A DNA stretch of 64,000 nucleotides from Leisingera daeponensis DSM 23529 (GCF_000473145.1 NZ_KI421502.1:102318-166317), one strand, 5' to 3'; counted from the first letter of the stretch, positions 7,611 through 16,273 are shown. Notes: a model not told the origin generated them from the sequence alone. Made by a program: numbers and translations.

Positions 7611-8774
7611 TCAGTAAGCCTTGCCGCGGGCAGAGACGGGCCAGACGGTTTCGACCTTGCCGTTGCGCACGCCGACGTACCAGTCATGCACGTTGGCGGT
7701 GGGGTCGCAGTGGCCGGGCACCAGCCGCAGCTTGTCGCCCACTTTCAGCGCGCCGTTCGGGTCGGAGACCACGCCGTGCTCATCCGAGCATTTGATGTAT
7801 TCCACGTCATCGCGGCCGAAGACGAAGGGCAGGCCGCTGTCGACCGACTGCGCCTTCAGCCCCGCGTCCACAATGGCTTTGTCGGCCTTGGCGTGGCTCA
7901 TCACCTGGGTCAGGAGGAAGAAGGCGTTTTCCCACTCGCCCTGGTCGATCCGGTTGCCGTCCTTGTCCAGGATGCGGCCGTAATCCGCGTCCATGAAGGC
8001 GTAGGAGCCGCACTGCAGCTCGTTGTACACGCCGGAGTTCGATTCAAAGTAGTAGGAGCCGGTGCCGCCGCCGGAAACCAGCTCGCATTCAATGCCTTCA
8101 GCCTTCAGGCCTTCGACCGCATCGGCAACCTGGGCGATGGCAATGTCCAGCTTGGCCTTGCGGTCCTCATAGCTGTCCATGTGCTGCATCGCGCCCTGAT
8201 AGGCCTGGATGCCGGAGAACTTGAGGTTCTCGGCCGCGTTCACCGCCTTGGCGATCTCGACAACCGCCTCGGTTGTGGTCACACCGCAGCGGCCGGCGCC
8301 GCAGTCGATCTCGACAAAGACTTCCAGCTCCGTGCCGTGCTTCTGCGCCGCGGCCGACAGGTCGGCCACGTTGTCGATGTCATCGACGCAGACGATGGTG
8401 CGGGCGCCCAGTTTGGGCAGGCGGGCCAGGCGGTCGATCTTTTGCGGGTCGCGCACCTGGTTGGAGACCAGGATGTCCTTGATGCCGCCGCGGGCAAAGA
8501 CCTCGGCCTCGGAGACCTTCTGGCAGCAGACGCCAACCGCGCCGCCCAGTTCTTCTTGCAGCTTCGCCACATCCACCGACTTGTGCATCTTGCCGTGCAC
8601 CCGGTGGCGCATTCCGTGCGCCTTGGCATAGTCGCCCATCTTCTTGATGTTGCGCTCCAGCGCATCCAGGTCGAGGACCAGCGCCGGGGTCTGGATGTCA
8701 GCCTCGTCCATGCCCGGGACCGCCGGGACGTCATAGCCGACTTCGAGCTGATCAAAATTTGTCTGTGCGTTCAT
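7611..8774 (-). CDS. bhcC: 3-hydroxyaspartate aldolase (beta-hydroxyaspartate aldolase)
   Basis: This 387-residue, alanine-racemase-fold, PLP-dependent protein belongs to the D-threonine aldolase family. The likely PLP lysine lies in RHRVHGKMHKSV, and CDPTANVHDWYVG near the C-terminus carries the family's metal-binding histidine and aspartate. In the cycle it condenses glycine and glyoxylate to (2R,3S)-beta-hydroxyaspartate. It stands between bhcB and bhcD in a compact operon (16 bases after bhcB). On sequence alone it could be called a D-threonine or D-hydroxyaspartate aldolase; the flanking genes make BhcC the best name. Confidence 0.94.
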   Translation of the reverse strand: MNAQTNFDQLEVGYDVPAVPGMDEADIQTPALVLDLDALERNIKKMGDYAKAHGMRHRVHGKMHKSVDVAKLQEELGGAVGVCCQKVSEAEVFARGGIKDILVSNQVRDPQKIDRLARLPKLGARTIVCVDDIDNVADLSAAAQKHGTELEVFVEIDCGAGRCGVTTTEAVVEIAKAVNAAENLKFSGIQAYQGAMQHMDSYEDRKAKLDIAIAQVADAVEGLKAEGIECELVSGGGTGSYYFESNSGVYNELQCGSYAFMDADYGRILDKDGNRIDQGEWENAFFLLTQVMSHAKADKAIVDAGLKAQSVDSGLPFVFGRDDVEYIKCSDEHGVVSDPNGALKVGDKLRLVPGHCDPTANVHDWYVGVRNGKVETVWPVSARGKAY

Positions 8775-8790
8775 GGTTCTATTCCCCAGT

Positions 8791-9744
8791 TTAGCTGTTC
8801 ATCCAGGGCAGTTTGTCGAGGTCGACATTGCCGCCGGTGACGATCAGGCCCACGCGTTTGCCCGCGAAGGCGTCCTTGTTTTTCAGAATGGTGGCGAGCG
8901 GCACCGCCGAGGATGGCTCCATCACGATGCGCAGGTGCTTCCAGATCAGTTTCATCGCATCGATGATTTCGGCATCGGACGCGGTGTAGATTTCGCTCAC
9001 GTGGTTGCTGACGAAATGCCAGGTCAGCTCCTTCAGCGGCACCAGCAGCCCGTCGGCGATGGTCTTGGGCGCATCATCAGCGATGATGTAGCCCGCCTTG
9101 AAGCTGCGGTAGGCGTCATCGGCCTGCTCTGGCTCCGCCGCGATCACCTGAGTTTCCGGCGCGAGCGTCGACAGCGTCAGGCAGGTGCCGGAGATCATGC
9201 CGCCGCCGCCGATCGGGGCCACAACCATGTCGAGGCCATCGGTCTGCTCCACGAACTCCTTGGCGCAGGTGCCCTGCCCCGCAATGACGCGCGGGTCGTT
9301 GTAGGGATGCACGAAATCGCCGCCGGTCTCCGCCTGCACCTGGGCAAAGGTTTCTTCGCGCGAGGAGGTCGAGGGCTCGCATTCGGTAATCTTGCCGCCG
9401 TACCGGCGCACGGTGTCCTTCTTGGCCTGCGGCGCGGTGCGCGGCATGACCACGTTGCACGGGATGCCGCGCAGCATCGCCGCATAGGACAGGCAGGAGG
9501 CATGATTGCCCGAAGAATGCGTTGCCACGCCTTTTTTCGCCTGTTCCTCATCCAGCCCGAACACCGCGTTGCTGGCGCCGCGCACCTTGAACGCGCCCGG
9601 CTCCTGGAAGTTCTCGCACTTGAAGAACAGCTCCGCCCCGGTCAGCTCATTCAGAAAATCCGAAGTGCGCACCGGCGTGCGGCGGATATGGGGCCGGATG
9701 CGCTCATGCGCAGCCAGCATGTCCTCATAGGTCGGGATATACAT
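8791..9744 (-). CDS. bhcB: beta-hydroxyaspartate dehydratase
   Basis: The 317-residue, PLP-dependent protein is of the serine/threonine dehydratase family. It has the PLP lysine in GAFKVRGASNAVFG, the phosphate-binding SSGNHASCLSY loop, and a glycine-rich APIGGGGMISG stretch. It removes water from beta-hydroxyaspartate to give iminosuccinate. I choose the ATG at 9744 because AAGGA lies seven bases upstream. A second ATG in frame at 9759 overlaps the bhcA stop codon and would add MKDTA. Either way translation is coupled to bhcA. Confidence 0.94.
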   Translation of the reverse strand: MYIPTYEDMLAAHERIRPHIRRTPVRTSDFLNELTGAELFFKCENFQEPGAFKVRGASNAVFGLDEEQAKKGVATHSSGNHASCLSYAAMLRGIPCNVVMPRTAPQAKKDTVRRYGGKITECEPSTSSREETFAQVQAETGGDFVHPYNDPRVIAGQGTCAKEFVEQTDGLDMVVAPIGGGGMISGTCLTLSTLAPETQVIAAEPEQADDAYRSFKAGYIIADDAPKTIADGLLVPLKELTWHFVSNHVSEIYTASDAEIIDAMKLIWKHLRIVMEPSSAVPLATILKNKDAFAGKRVGLIVTGGNVDLDKLPWMNS

Positions 9745-9758
9745 AGCGGTATCCTTCA

Positions 9759-10949
9759 TCAGGCAGCAGCCTTGGCGCTGCTGGCAGTGTTGCCGCGGTA
9801 GTAGTCCTGCGCCGCCGCCACGCCGGAGCCCAGCTGGATACCGAGGCCCAGATCGGCCATGACCATTTCGGCGGTGGCAATACCGGACAGCGCCATCACA
9901 TCGGTCAGGCTGCCGAGGTGGCCGATGCGGAATACCTTGCCCGCGACCTCACCCAGGCCGGTGCCAAAGGCGACGCCGTATTTCTCCGCCGCCAGGCTGA
10001 CGAATGTGTTGGCGTCAAAGCCCTCCGGCGTGCGGATCGCGCTAACGCTGTCGGAGTAGACCTCCGGCGACACCGCGCACAGCTCCAGCCCCCAGGCACG
10101 GACCGCGGCGCGGACACCCTCGGCAATCCGGTGGTGGCGGGCAAAGACATTCTCCAGCCCTTCATCCAGCAGCATACCACAAGCCATGTTCAAACCGTTC
10201 AGCAGGCCGACGGAAGGCGTGTAGGGATAGGCACTGTTGGCATAACCCTTGGCCATGTCCTTGATATCAAAGAAGGTGCGCGGCAGCGTCGCGGTCTCCG
10301 CCGCCTTCATCGCCTTGGGCGAGAAACCGGTGATGGCCAGGCCCGGCGGCAGCATGAAACCCTTCTGCGAGCCGGTGACGGCAATATCGACGCCCCATTC
10401 ATCCATCCGGAAGTCCATCGAGGCGATTGAGGACACGCCATCCACGAACAGCAGCGCCGGGTGGCCTGCGGCGTCCAGGGCGCGGCGGACGGCGGCGATG
10501 TCGGATTTGACGCCGGTTGCGGTCTCGTTGTGGGTCGCCAGAACCACCTTGATTTCGTGCGCTTTGTCAGCGGTCAGGATTTCCTCGTAGCGGTCCGCCG
10601 GGATGCCCGCGCCCCAAGGGGTTTCAACGACCTGAACGTCCAGCCCGTGGCGCTGGCACATGTCGATCCAGCGGTGGCTGAACATGCCGTTGCGGGCGGC
10701 CAGGATCTTGTCGCCTGCGTTCAGCGTGTTGGTGATCGCGGTTTCCCAGCCGCCGGTGCCGGTCGACGGAAACACAAAGATCTCGGCGGTTTCGCTTTTC
10801 AGAACCTTCTTCACCCCGGCCAGTGCCGGATGCAGGATCTGGCCGAACAGCGGCGAGCGGTGGTCCAGCGTCGGCATGTCCACTGCCTTGCGCAGTGCTT
10901 CGGGCATATTGGTCGGACCGGGGATGAAAACCGGATTTTGAAAGCTCAT
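9759..10949 (-). CDS. bhcA: Aspartate-glyoxylate aminotransferase
   Basis: This is a 396-residue class V aminotransferase with FIPGPTNMPEALR at the start and the PLP lysine in VTGSQKGFMLPPGLA. It transfers the amino group of aspartate to glyoxylate, giving oxaloacetate and glycine, and is the entry and exit point of the cycle. The ATG at 10949 has an ideal AGGAGG seven bases upstream; an in-frame ATG at 10979 has no such site. It is the first gene of bhcABCD, with the bhcR promoter region immediately upstream. Serine-glyoxylate aminotransferases look similar, but the operon context favours BhcA. Confidence 0.94.
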   Translation of the reverse strand: MSFQNPVFIPGPTNMPEALRKAVDMPTLDHRSPLFGQILHPALAGVKKVLKSETAEIFVFPSTGTGGWETAITNTLNAGDKILAARNGMFSHRWIDMCQRHGLDVQVVETPWGAGIPADRYEEILTADKAHEIKVVLATHNETATGVKSDIAAVRRALDAAGHPALLFVDGVSSIASMDFRMDEWGVDIAVTGSQKGFMLPPGLAITGFSPKAMKAAETATLPRTFFDIKDMAKGYANSAYPYTPSVGLLNGLNMACGMLLDEGLENVFARHHRIAEGVRAAVRAWGLELCAVSPEVYSDSVSAIRTPEGFDANTFVSLAAEKYGVAFGTGLGEVAGKVFRIGHLGSLTDVMALSGIATAEMVMADLGLGIQLGSGVAAAQDYYRGNTASSAKAAA

Positions 10950-11147
10950 GTCGTGCCCTCCTGTGGCGATTTCCTTCACTTTAAGGGGACACTCTGCGCA
11001 GGTAAATTTTTTTGAAAAAAGCTTTCAAAAATCGAAATAGGTCATGAAAAGTGATTATTTACAAAGGCTTTGAGTTTTTCATTGTACAGAATTGATTTTC
11101 ATCGGTATCAATAAGCAGCTGTTTGAATTGCCTTCGGAGGCTTGAAA
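10950..11147. promoter_or_regulatory. bhcA/bhcR divergent control region with candidate BhcR operator
   Basis: This AT-rich spacer carries a perfect 9-bp inverted repeat, TTTTTGAAA (11009-11017) and TTTCAAAAA (11023-11031), around AAAGC. It also carries a second odd palindrome, CAAAGGCTTTG (11062-11072), and a looser repeat ATGAAAA/TTTTCAT (11044-11050/11076-11082). The first repeat lies 60-80 bases from bhcA and is the best candidate binding site for the divergently encoded IclR regulator. No promoter hexamers stand out clearly. Confidence 0.6.
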
Positions 11148-11981
11148 ATGCCGCAAGCGCCGCGCCGCAAGGGCCGCCCTAAGAACTTTGATTCCGCCAG
11201 CAATCCGCCCACGATCCAATCGCTCGACCGGGCGCTGGACGTGCTGGATGCACTGGCCGGCGCCAGCGGCATGACGCTGACGGAACTGTCCACCGCGCTG
11301 GATCAGTCGGCGGCCACCATGTACCGGGTGCTGGCCACGCTGGAGGCGCGCCAGATCGTCGAGATGGAGCCGCAGTCGCAGACCTGGCACATCGGCGCCA
11401 TGGCCTTCCGCCTCGGCTCCGCCTTCCTGCGCCGCTCCAGCGTGATTGAACGCGCACGGCCGGTGATGCGGGAGCTGATGGAGGCAACCGGCGAGACCTC
11501 GAACCTCGGTATCGAACGCGGCGGCGACGTGATGTTTGTGAGCCAGGTGGAAACCTACGAGTCGATCCGCGCCTTCTTCCCGCCCGGCACCACCTCACCC
11601 ATGCACGCGTCCGGCATCGGCAAGGCGCTGCTCAGCTGTTTCGGGGAGGACCAGCTGACCCGCTTCCTGCGCGGGCGGACGCTGACGGAATTCACGGAGA
11701 AAACCCTCACCTCCGCCGAAGCCTTGCGCGAAGACCTGGCACAGATCCGCCGCCGCGGCTGGTCTTTCGACGACGAGGAAAAGGCGCCGGGCATGCGCTG
11801 TGTGGCGGCGCCGGTGTTCGGAATGCAGGGTGAGGTGCTGGCCGGGATCTCTGTCTCCGGCCCGACGTCCAGGATGCCGGACACGCGCATCAGCGAAATC
11901 GGCGCCCTGGTCAGGGGCGCCGCTGAGAAACTGTCCTATGGGCTGGGCGCGCCGGCAGCGGATCAGGCCGCGCCCGGCTGA
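11148..11981 (+). CDS. bhcR: IclR-family regulator of the beta-hydroxyaspartate cycle
   Basis: The 277-residue protein has an N-terminal winged helix-turn-helix (about residues 20-85, with TLTELSTALDQSAATMYRVLATLEARQIV) and a C-terminal GAF-like IclR effector domain. HASGIGKALLS and GMRCVAAPVFGMQGEVLAGISVSGP are typical of that domain. It is divergent from bhcABCD, exactly as BhcR in P. denitrificans, where glyoxylate is the effector. I use ATG 11148 because GGAGG (11136-11140) is seven bases upstream; a TTG two codons earlier would sit on top of that site. The start MPQAPRRKGRPKN is basic. Confidence 0.92.
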   Translation: MPQAPRRKGRPKNFDSASNPPTIQSLDRALDVLDALAGASGMTLTELSTALDQSAATMYRVLATLEARQIVEMEPQSQTWHIGAMAFRLGSAFLRRSSVIERARPVMRELMEATGETSNLGIERGGDVMFVSQVETYESIRAFFPPGTTSPMHASGIGKALLSCFGEDQLTRFLRGRTLTEFTEKTLTSAEALREDLAQIRRRGWSFDDEEKAPGMRCVAAPVFGMQGEVLAGISVSGPTSRMPDTRISEIGALVRGAAEKLSYGLGAPAADQAAPG

Positions 11982-11987
11982 CAAGCC

Positions 11988-12026
11988 GGGCAGCGCCCGG
12001 GCACATATCAGGGCCGGGCGCTGCCC
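11988..12026. terminator. Long hairpin between convergent bhcR and allE
   Basis: GGGCAGCGCCCGG (11988-12000) and CCGGGCGCTGCCC (12014-12026) form a perfect 13-bp stem with a 13-base loop, placed between two convergent stop codons. No U tract follows on either strand, so it may work as a bidirectional or factor-assisted terminator or as an mRNA 3' stabiliser. Confidence 0.65.
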
Positions 12027-12032
12027 CCGCTG

Positions 12033-12863
12033 TCAGCGCAGCGGTGCCAGCGGCATATGCCGGTTCACGTCCTTATAGAGCAGATAGCGGAACTTGCCCG
12101 GACCGCCTGCATAACAGGCCTGCGGGCAGAAGGCCCGCAGCCACATGTAATCGCCGGCCTCGACCTCGACCCAGTCCTGGTTCAGCCGGTAAACCGCCTT
12201 GCCCTCCAGCACATAGAGCCCGTGCTCCATCACATGCGTTTCGGCAAAGGGGATCACCGCGCCGGGTTCAAAGGTGACGATTGTCACATGCATGTCGTGG
12301 CGCAGGTCATTGGGGTCCACGAAACGCGTGGTCGCCCATTTGCCCTCGGTCCCCGGCATCGGGGTCGGGTCAACGCTGTTTTCGTTGGTGACAAAGGCTT
12401 CGGGTGCGTCCAGCCCGGCAACTGCCTGATACGCCTTGCGGATCCAGTGGAAGCGCACCGGCGCGCCGGAGTTGTTCCGCAAGCTCCAGCTGGCCTGCGG
12501 CGGCAGGAAGGCATAACCGCCCTCCTCCATTTCATGCGCGGTGCCGTCAATGGACAGCGTCATGGCCCCTTGGACGACAAACAGAACCGTCTCGGTGCCG
12601 GGTTCCGTCTCAGGACGGTCACTGCCGCCGCCGGGCTGCACCTCGGCGATATACTGGGAAAACGTCTCGGCAAAGCCCGACAGGGGCCGCGACAGCACCC
12701 AAAACCGCGCCTTGTCCCAGAACGGCAGCAGGCTCGCCACGATATCGCTCATCGTGCCCTTGGGGATCACCGCATAGGCTTCGGTGAACATGGCCCGGTC
12801 GGTCAGCAACTGGGTCTGCGGCGGCAGCCCGCCTTCCGGAGCGTAATAGGATCGTTTGGTCAT
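12033..12863 (-). CDS. allE: (S)-ureidoglycine aminohydrolase
   Basis: The 276-residue bicupin protein starts MTKRSYYAPEGGLPPQTQLL and has PFAETHVMEHGLYVLEGKAVYRL, the metal-binding cupin core of AllE/YlbA. It releases ammonia from S-ureidoglycine to give S-ureidoglycolate, the substrate of AllA. The ATG at 12863 gives the family's normal length; the reading frame stays open upstream but adds 62 unrelated residues. Its presence implies that allantoate is degraded by an AllC-type amidohydrolase rather than allantoicase, but no allC is in the window. It lies 7.6 kb from allA, across the bhc genes. Confidence 0.93.
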   Translation of the reverse strand: MTKRSYYAPEGGLPPQTQLLTDRAMFTEAYAVIPKGTMSDIVASLLPFWDKARFWVLSRPLSGFAETFSQYIAEVQPGGGSDRPETEPGTETVLFVVQGAMTLSIDGTAHEMEEGGYAFLPPQASWSLRNNSGAPVRFHWIRKAYQAVAGLDAPEAFVTNENSVDPTPMPGTEGKWATTRFVDPNDLRHDMHVTIVTFEPGAVIPFAETHVMEHGLYVLEGKAVYRLNQDWVEVEAGDYMWLRAFCPQACYAGGPGKFRYLLYKDVNRHMPLAPLR

Positions 12864-12988
12864 GGGCTGCCTTTCCTGCTGAACTGCTGCCCCTATTGAT
12901 ACCCGCGCTCCGCGCGCAACCGAACGTATTTCCGTATCAAGATTACCTGAAGGATTGTTGCGGAAATTTTGAAAGCAGGCGGTGACGC

Positions 12989-14074
12989 CTAGCCGCCGCT
13001 GCCGATATCCTCCGGCGCGATGGAAACGGTTTTCACCACGGCAAAGCAATTTGCCCCCGGTTCCAGCCCCAGCGCCTGCGCCGAGCGCCGGGTGACCCGC
13101 GCCAGCAACTGCCCTGCCGGCGTCCGCAGCGAGACCATGGCGCCCGGGCCGCTGCCGGTGCGGACATTCTCAACCGTGCCCGGCAGGATGTTGAGCGCTG
13201 ACAGGCCTTCAGGGCGCTGGCGCGACAGGATCACCTCATGCGCCGAGATTCGAACCCGCACCTGGCTGCCCGGTGCCTTGGCGATTTGCGGCAGGAACAG
13301 CGGCACGCCACCCGCCTCCAGCTCCGTCAGCCCGTCCGCGTGGTGGCGGGTCACTCGTGCCTCCAGCAGGGCGCCGGCGGCGCGCACGCCTGCGGGCAGG
13401 ACCGCCGGATCGCCCAGCACCTCTGCCGCGCTGCCCTGGCGCTGCACCTTGCCGTCCTGCAACACCACAACCGTGGTCGCCAGCCGGGCCACTTCAGCGG
13501 CGGAATGGCTGACATAGAGCATAGGGATGCCGATCTCGTCCCTGAGCCGCTCGAAGTATGGCAGGATCTCCGCCTTGCGCGCCTCATCCAGCGCTGACAG
13601 CGGCTCGTCCGCCAGGATCATCCGCGGCGCCGACAGCAGGGCCCGGCCAATCGCCACCCGCTGTTTCTCACCGCCTGACAGCCGCCCGGGCCGCCGTTGC
13701 AGCAGGGGACCGATGCCCAGCAGCTCCACCACCCGGTCCAGGCTCTCCCGCTTGGCGCTGCGCGGCGCAAACCATTGCCCGAACAGCAGATTCTGCCGCA
13801 CGGTCAGATGCGGAAACAGCCGCCCCTCCTGAAACACATAGCCCATGCGCCGCTTGTGCGGCGGCAGCCAATGCCGCTGCGAGGTGTCAAACAGCAGCTC
13901 ACCATTCAGCGTCACCCGCCCCTGATCGGGCCGCAGCAGGCCGGCAACCGCCTGAACCACCGTGGTCTTGCCGGTGCCCGACCGCCCGAACAGCACGGTG
14001 ACGCCGGGCGGCGCCTCGAACTGCACATCCAGCCCGAACCCCTGCAGCGCATGTTGCAGCGAGACCGTCAGCAT
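12989..14074 (-). CDS. modC: Molybdate ABC transporter ATP-binding protein
   Basis: The 361-residue protein has Walker A GRSGTGKTT (about residues 30-38), Q-loop YVFQEGRLFPH, the signature RLSGGEKQR, Walker B MILADEP and the H-loop YVSHS. A C-terminal Mop-like molybdate-binding domain covers about residues 285-355. It energises molybdate import through ModB. It is the last gene of modA-modB-modC, overlapping modB by TGATG at 14072-14076. Molybdenum supply suits the purine genes nearby because xanthine dehydrogenase, the enzyme before urate, needs molybdenum cofactor. Confidence 0.95.
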   Translation of the reverse strand: MLTVSLQHALQGFGLDVQFEAPPGVTVLFGRSGTGKTTVVQAVAGLLRPDQGRVTLNGELLFDTSQRHWLPPHKRRMGYVFQEGRLFPHLTVRQNLLFGQWFAPRSAKRESLDRVVELLGIGPLLQRRPGRLSGGEKQRVAIGRALLSAPRMILADEPLSALDEARKAEILPYFERLRDEIGIPMLYVSHSAAEVARLATTVVVLQDGKVQRQGSAAEVLGDPAVLPAGVRAAGALLEARVTRHHADGLTELEAGGVPLFLPQIAKAPGSQVRVRISAHEVILSRQRPEGLSALNILPGTVENVRTGSGPGAMVSLRTPAGQLLARVTRRSAQALGLEPGANCFAVVKTVSIAPEDIGSGG

Positions 14075-14778
14075 CAGCCCCCTCCGGCCCGCTCAGCCGC
14101 GCGGCGTGCCAGTAGTTCGGAGAACAGCAGCGCGCTGAGGGCAATAGCAATCGACACCAGCGTCAGCCGCAATGCCGCCGCCTCCCCGCCTGGCACCTGC
14201 AGAAACGTGTAGATCGCCGAGGGCAATGTCTGCGTCTGCCCCGGGATGCTGGAGACGAAGGTAATGGTCGCGCCGAATTCCCCCATCGCCTTGGCAAAGC
14301 CCAGCACAGTGCCGGCAATCAGCCCCGGCAGGATCATTGGCAGTGTGACGGTGGCAAAGCACAGCACCCGCGAAGCGCCCAGGGTCGCCGCGGCCTGTTC
14401 CAGCTTCGGATCCACCGCCTCAACCGACAGCCGGATCGCCCGCACCATCAGCGGAAAGGCCATGATCCCGGCCGCCAGCGCCGCCCCGGTCCAGCGGAAG
14501 GCAAAGACGATGCCGATCTGCTGCAGCGCTCCGCCGACCGGCCCCTTGGTGCCAAACACCATCAGCAAGAGGTAACCAGTCACCACCGGCGGCAGGATCA
14601 GCGGCAGATGCACCAGGCTGTTGACGATCTGCTTGCCGGGAAACCGCCAGCGCGCCAGCGCATAGGCCACAAAGACCGCCAGCGGCAGCGCCGCCAGCGT
14701 CGCCCAGAGCGAGACCCGCAGCGACAGCATCACCGCCTGCCATTCCTGCGGCCCCAGCCATGCGGTCTCAGCGCTCAC
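14074..14778 (-). CDS. modB: Molybdate ABC transporter permease
   Basis: The 234-residue inner-membrane protein has about five helices and the permease loop EFGATITFVSSIPGQTQTLPSAIY, which contacts ModC and is diagnostic of molybdate/sulfate permeases. Translation appears to start at GTG 14778, overlapping the modA stop (GTGA). It forms the channel through which ModA-bound molybdate passes. Confidence 0.95.
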   Translation of the reverse strand: MSAETAWLGPQEWQAVMLSLRVSLWATLAALPLAVFVAYALARWRFPGKQIVNSLVHLPLILPPVVTGYLLLMVFGTKGPVGGALQQIGIVFAFRWTGAALAAGIMAFPLMVRAIRLSVEAVDPKLEQAAATLGASRVLCFATVTLPMILPGLIAGTVLGFAKAMGEFGATITFVSSIPGQTQTLPSAIYTFLQVPGGEAAALRLTLVSIAIALSALLFSELLARRAAERAGGG

Positions 14779-15578
14779 TCCGCCAGCACCCCGAAGCCGT
14801 GGCGCAGGAAGATGTCCCGCGCTTCGGGGCTGTGCAGATAGTCCAGAAAAGCCTTGGCTTCTGCGGCGTTTCCGCCTGTGACGGCGGCGGCCGGATAGAC
14901 GATCCGCGGGTGGCTTCCCTCCGGAAACACCGCGATCACCGAGACCCGGTCATCCGCGCTGGCATCGGTCGCGTAGACAACGCCCATCGGCGCCTCGCCC
15001 GACGCCACCAGCGCCAGCGCCGCGCGCACATTGGCGGTCTGCGCCACCTTGGGCGCGACGCCGGCCCATTGCCCCAATGCCATCAGGGCGGCCTTGCCGT
15101 AGATCCCCGCAGGCACCGCATCGGTCAGCGCCATGGCCAGCCTGCCTTCGCCCAGCAGTCCGCCCAGATCCGCGGCTGACAGATCCAGCGGCGCGGCATC
15201 TTTCCCGTGCGCGATCAGCACCAGGCGGTTGGTCAGCAGGTCCAGGCGCGAGGCCGGATCCGCAAGCCCCTCCTGCTGCAGCACATCCATCCAGCCGGGA
15301 TTGGCGGAGAGGAACACATCCGCCGGCGCGCCCAGCTGGATCTGCCGCGCCAGCGCCGGGGAGCCGGCATAGGAAATGGTGACGGGCAGCGCGGTGGCGG
15401 ACTGATAGGCCGCGGCGGCCTCATCCAGCGCTGTCTTGGTGCTGGCGGCGGCGAAGACCGTGATCTGCGCCTGCGCCATCGCTGCCATACCGCATAGCAG
15501 CAGGACAGCCGCTGCCAAGCCCCGCCGGAGGCCTGGCAGGATATGAGACAGCGAAAATGAGGCCCGGTTTGTTCTCAT
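14775..15578 (-). CDS. modA: Molybdate-binding periplasmic protein
   Basis: This is a 267-residue extracellular solute-binding protein. Residues 1 to about 37 form a signal peptide ending near AMAQAQ. The mature part begins ITVFAAASTKTALDEAAAAYQ, the ModA phosphate-loop-like oxyanion-binding start, and contains YAGSPALARQIQLGAPADVFLSAN, very typical of ModA. I choose ATG 15578, with AGGGG upstream, over an upstream ATG at 15617 that would precede the signal peptide with a glycine-rich tail. First gene of modABC. Confidence 0.94.
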   Translation of the reverse strand: MRTNRASFSLSHILPGLRRGLAAAVLLLCGMAAMAQAQITVFAAASTKTALDEAAAAYQSATALPVTISYAGSPALARQIQLGAPADVFLSANPGWMDVLQQEGLADPASRLDLLTNRLVLIAHGKDAAPLDLSAADLGGLLGEGRLAMALTDAVPAGIYGKAALMALGQWAGVAPKVAQTANVRAALALVASGEAPMGVVYATDASADDRVSVIAVFPEGSHPRIVYPAAAVTGGNAAEAKAFLDYLHSPEARDIFLRHGFGVLAE

Positions 15579-15683
15579 AGCCCCTAAGGGACTACCGCCG
15601 CCGGCCTCCGCGGGCAAACGGTATTTGCCTCCGCCGGGTTTGCACCGGACGGCGCAGTCTTCTGCTGTTGCAGGGATGGCCGG
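15579..15683. promoter_or_regulatory. modA leader with inverted repeats
   Basis: The gap between modA and the 3' end of cheD contains GGCAAA (15613-15618) and TTTGCC (15624-15629) around a five-base loop, flanked on both sides by GC-rich CCTCCGC-type repeats that can extend the pairing. It does not match the ModE consensus or a molybdenum-cofactor riboswitch well enough to name it. It may be a modA regulatory hairpin or the end of the cheD transcript. Confidence 0.35.
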
Positions 15684-16247
15684 TCAGAACAGGGTGACAG
15701 CGCCCGCGCCGCCTGCCGCCGGTGCCGGTGCCGGAGCCGGGCGCGTTGCGGCACGCTGCTCCATTTCGCCGAGCTTGCGGTCGTCCTGGACATGGGTCTG
15801 CTGGGCCGCGCCGGAACAGGCGTGGAACCGCACCCTGCGGGCGGATGTGCCGCCTACGCTGGAGGAAATGCAGGGGATGCCCTCATCGCGCAGGAACCGC
15901 TGCACGAAGTCGGCATTGGACGCGCCGATATCCGACAGGTTTGCCGACATCTTGGCGCCGCCAAAGACCTTGGCCTTCAGATTGGACCGCACGGCGCCCT
16001 TCTTCATGATTCCGTTGATCAGCAGCTCCATCGCGTGGATGCCGTAGCGGGCGTTGGCCGCCCCGCCCTGGCGGGCATTCGCCAGCAGGAAATGGTTCAT
16101 TCCGCCCACACCGTTCTCCGGATCGTAAATACACGCCGCGATGCACGAGCCAAGCACCGTGGAGAACACGATTTTCGGATCGGTAGTCACCCGGTATTCC
16201 CCCTGAAGAACCGTTACGGATTTCGAATTGGCGAAAACAGTGGTCAA
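15684..16247 (-). CDS. cheD: Chemoreceptor glutamine deamidase CheD
   Basis: The 187-residue protein has the CheD catalytic Cys in VLGSCIAACIYD (Cys35) and His in GGMNHFLLAN (His52), and KVFGGAKM further on. It deamidates glutamines of chemoreceptors, tuning their signalling. The last 40 residues are an extra Ala/Pro-rich tail. The start appears to be TTG at 16247, preceded by AGGAAGG. It follows cheB by 26 bases on the minus strand and is likely cotranscribed with it. Confidence 0.93.
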   Translation of the reverse strand: MTTVFANSKSVTVLQGEYRVTTDPKIVFSTVLGSCIAACIYDPENGVGGMNHFLLANARQGGAANARYGIHAMELLINGIMKKGAVRSNLKAKVFGGAKMSANLSDIGASNADFVQRFLRDEGIPCISSSVGGTSARRVRFHACSGAAQQTHVQDDRKLGEMEQRAATRPAPAPAPAAGGAGAVTLF

Positions 16248-16273
16248 GGCTTTGGTTCCTTCCTGCGGTATGT

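Noticed and set aside
12864..13049. Longer N-terminus for ureidoglycine aminohydrolase starting at 13049
   Set aside because: The extra 62 residues overlap the end of modC and do not resemble the family, while ATG 12863 gives the normal start.
15579..15683. Possible molybdenum-cofactor riboswitch or ModE site upstream of modA
   Set aside because: The hairpin and repeats do not match the known consensus elements closely enough, so it is kept only as an unnamed regulatory region.
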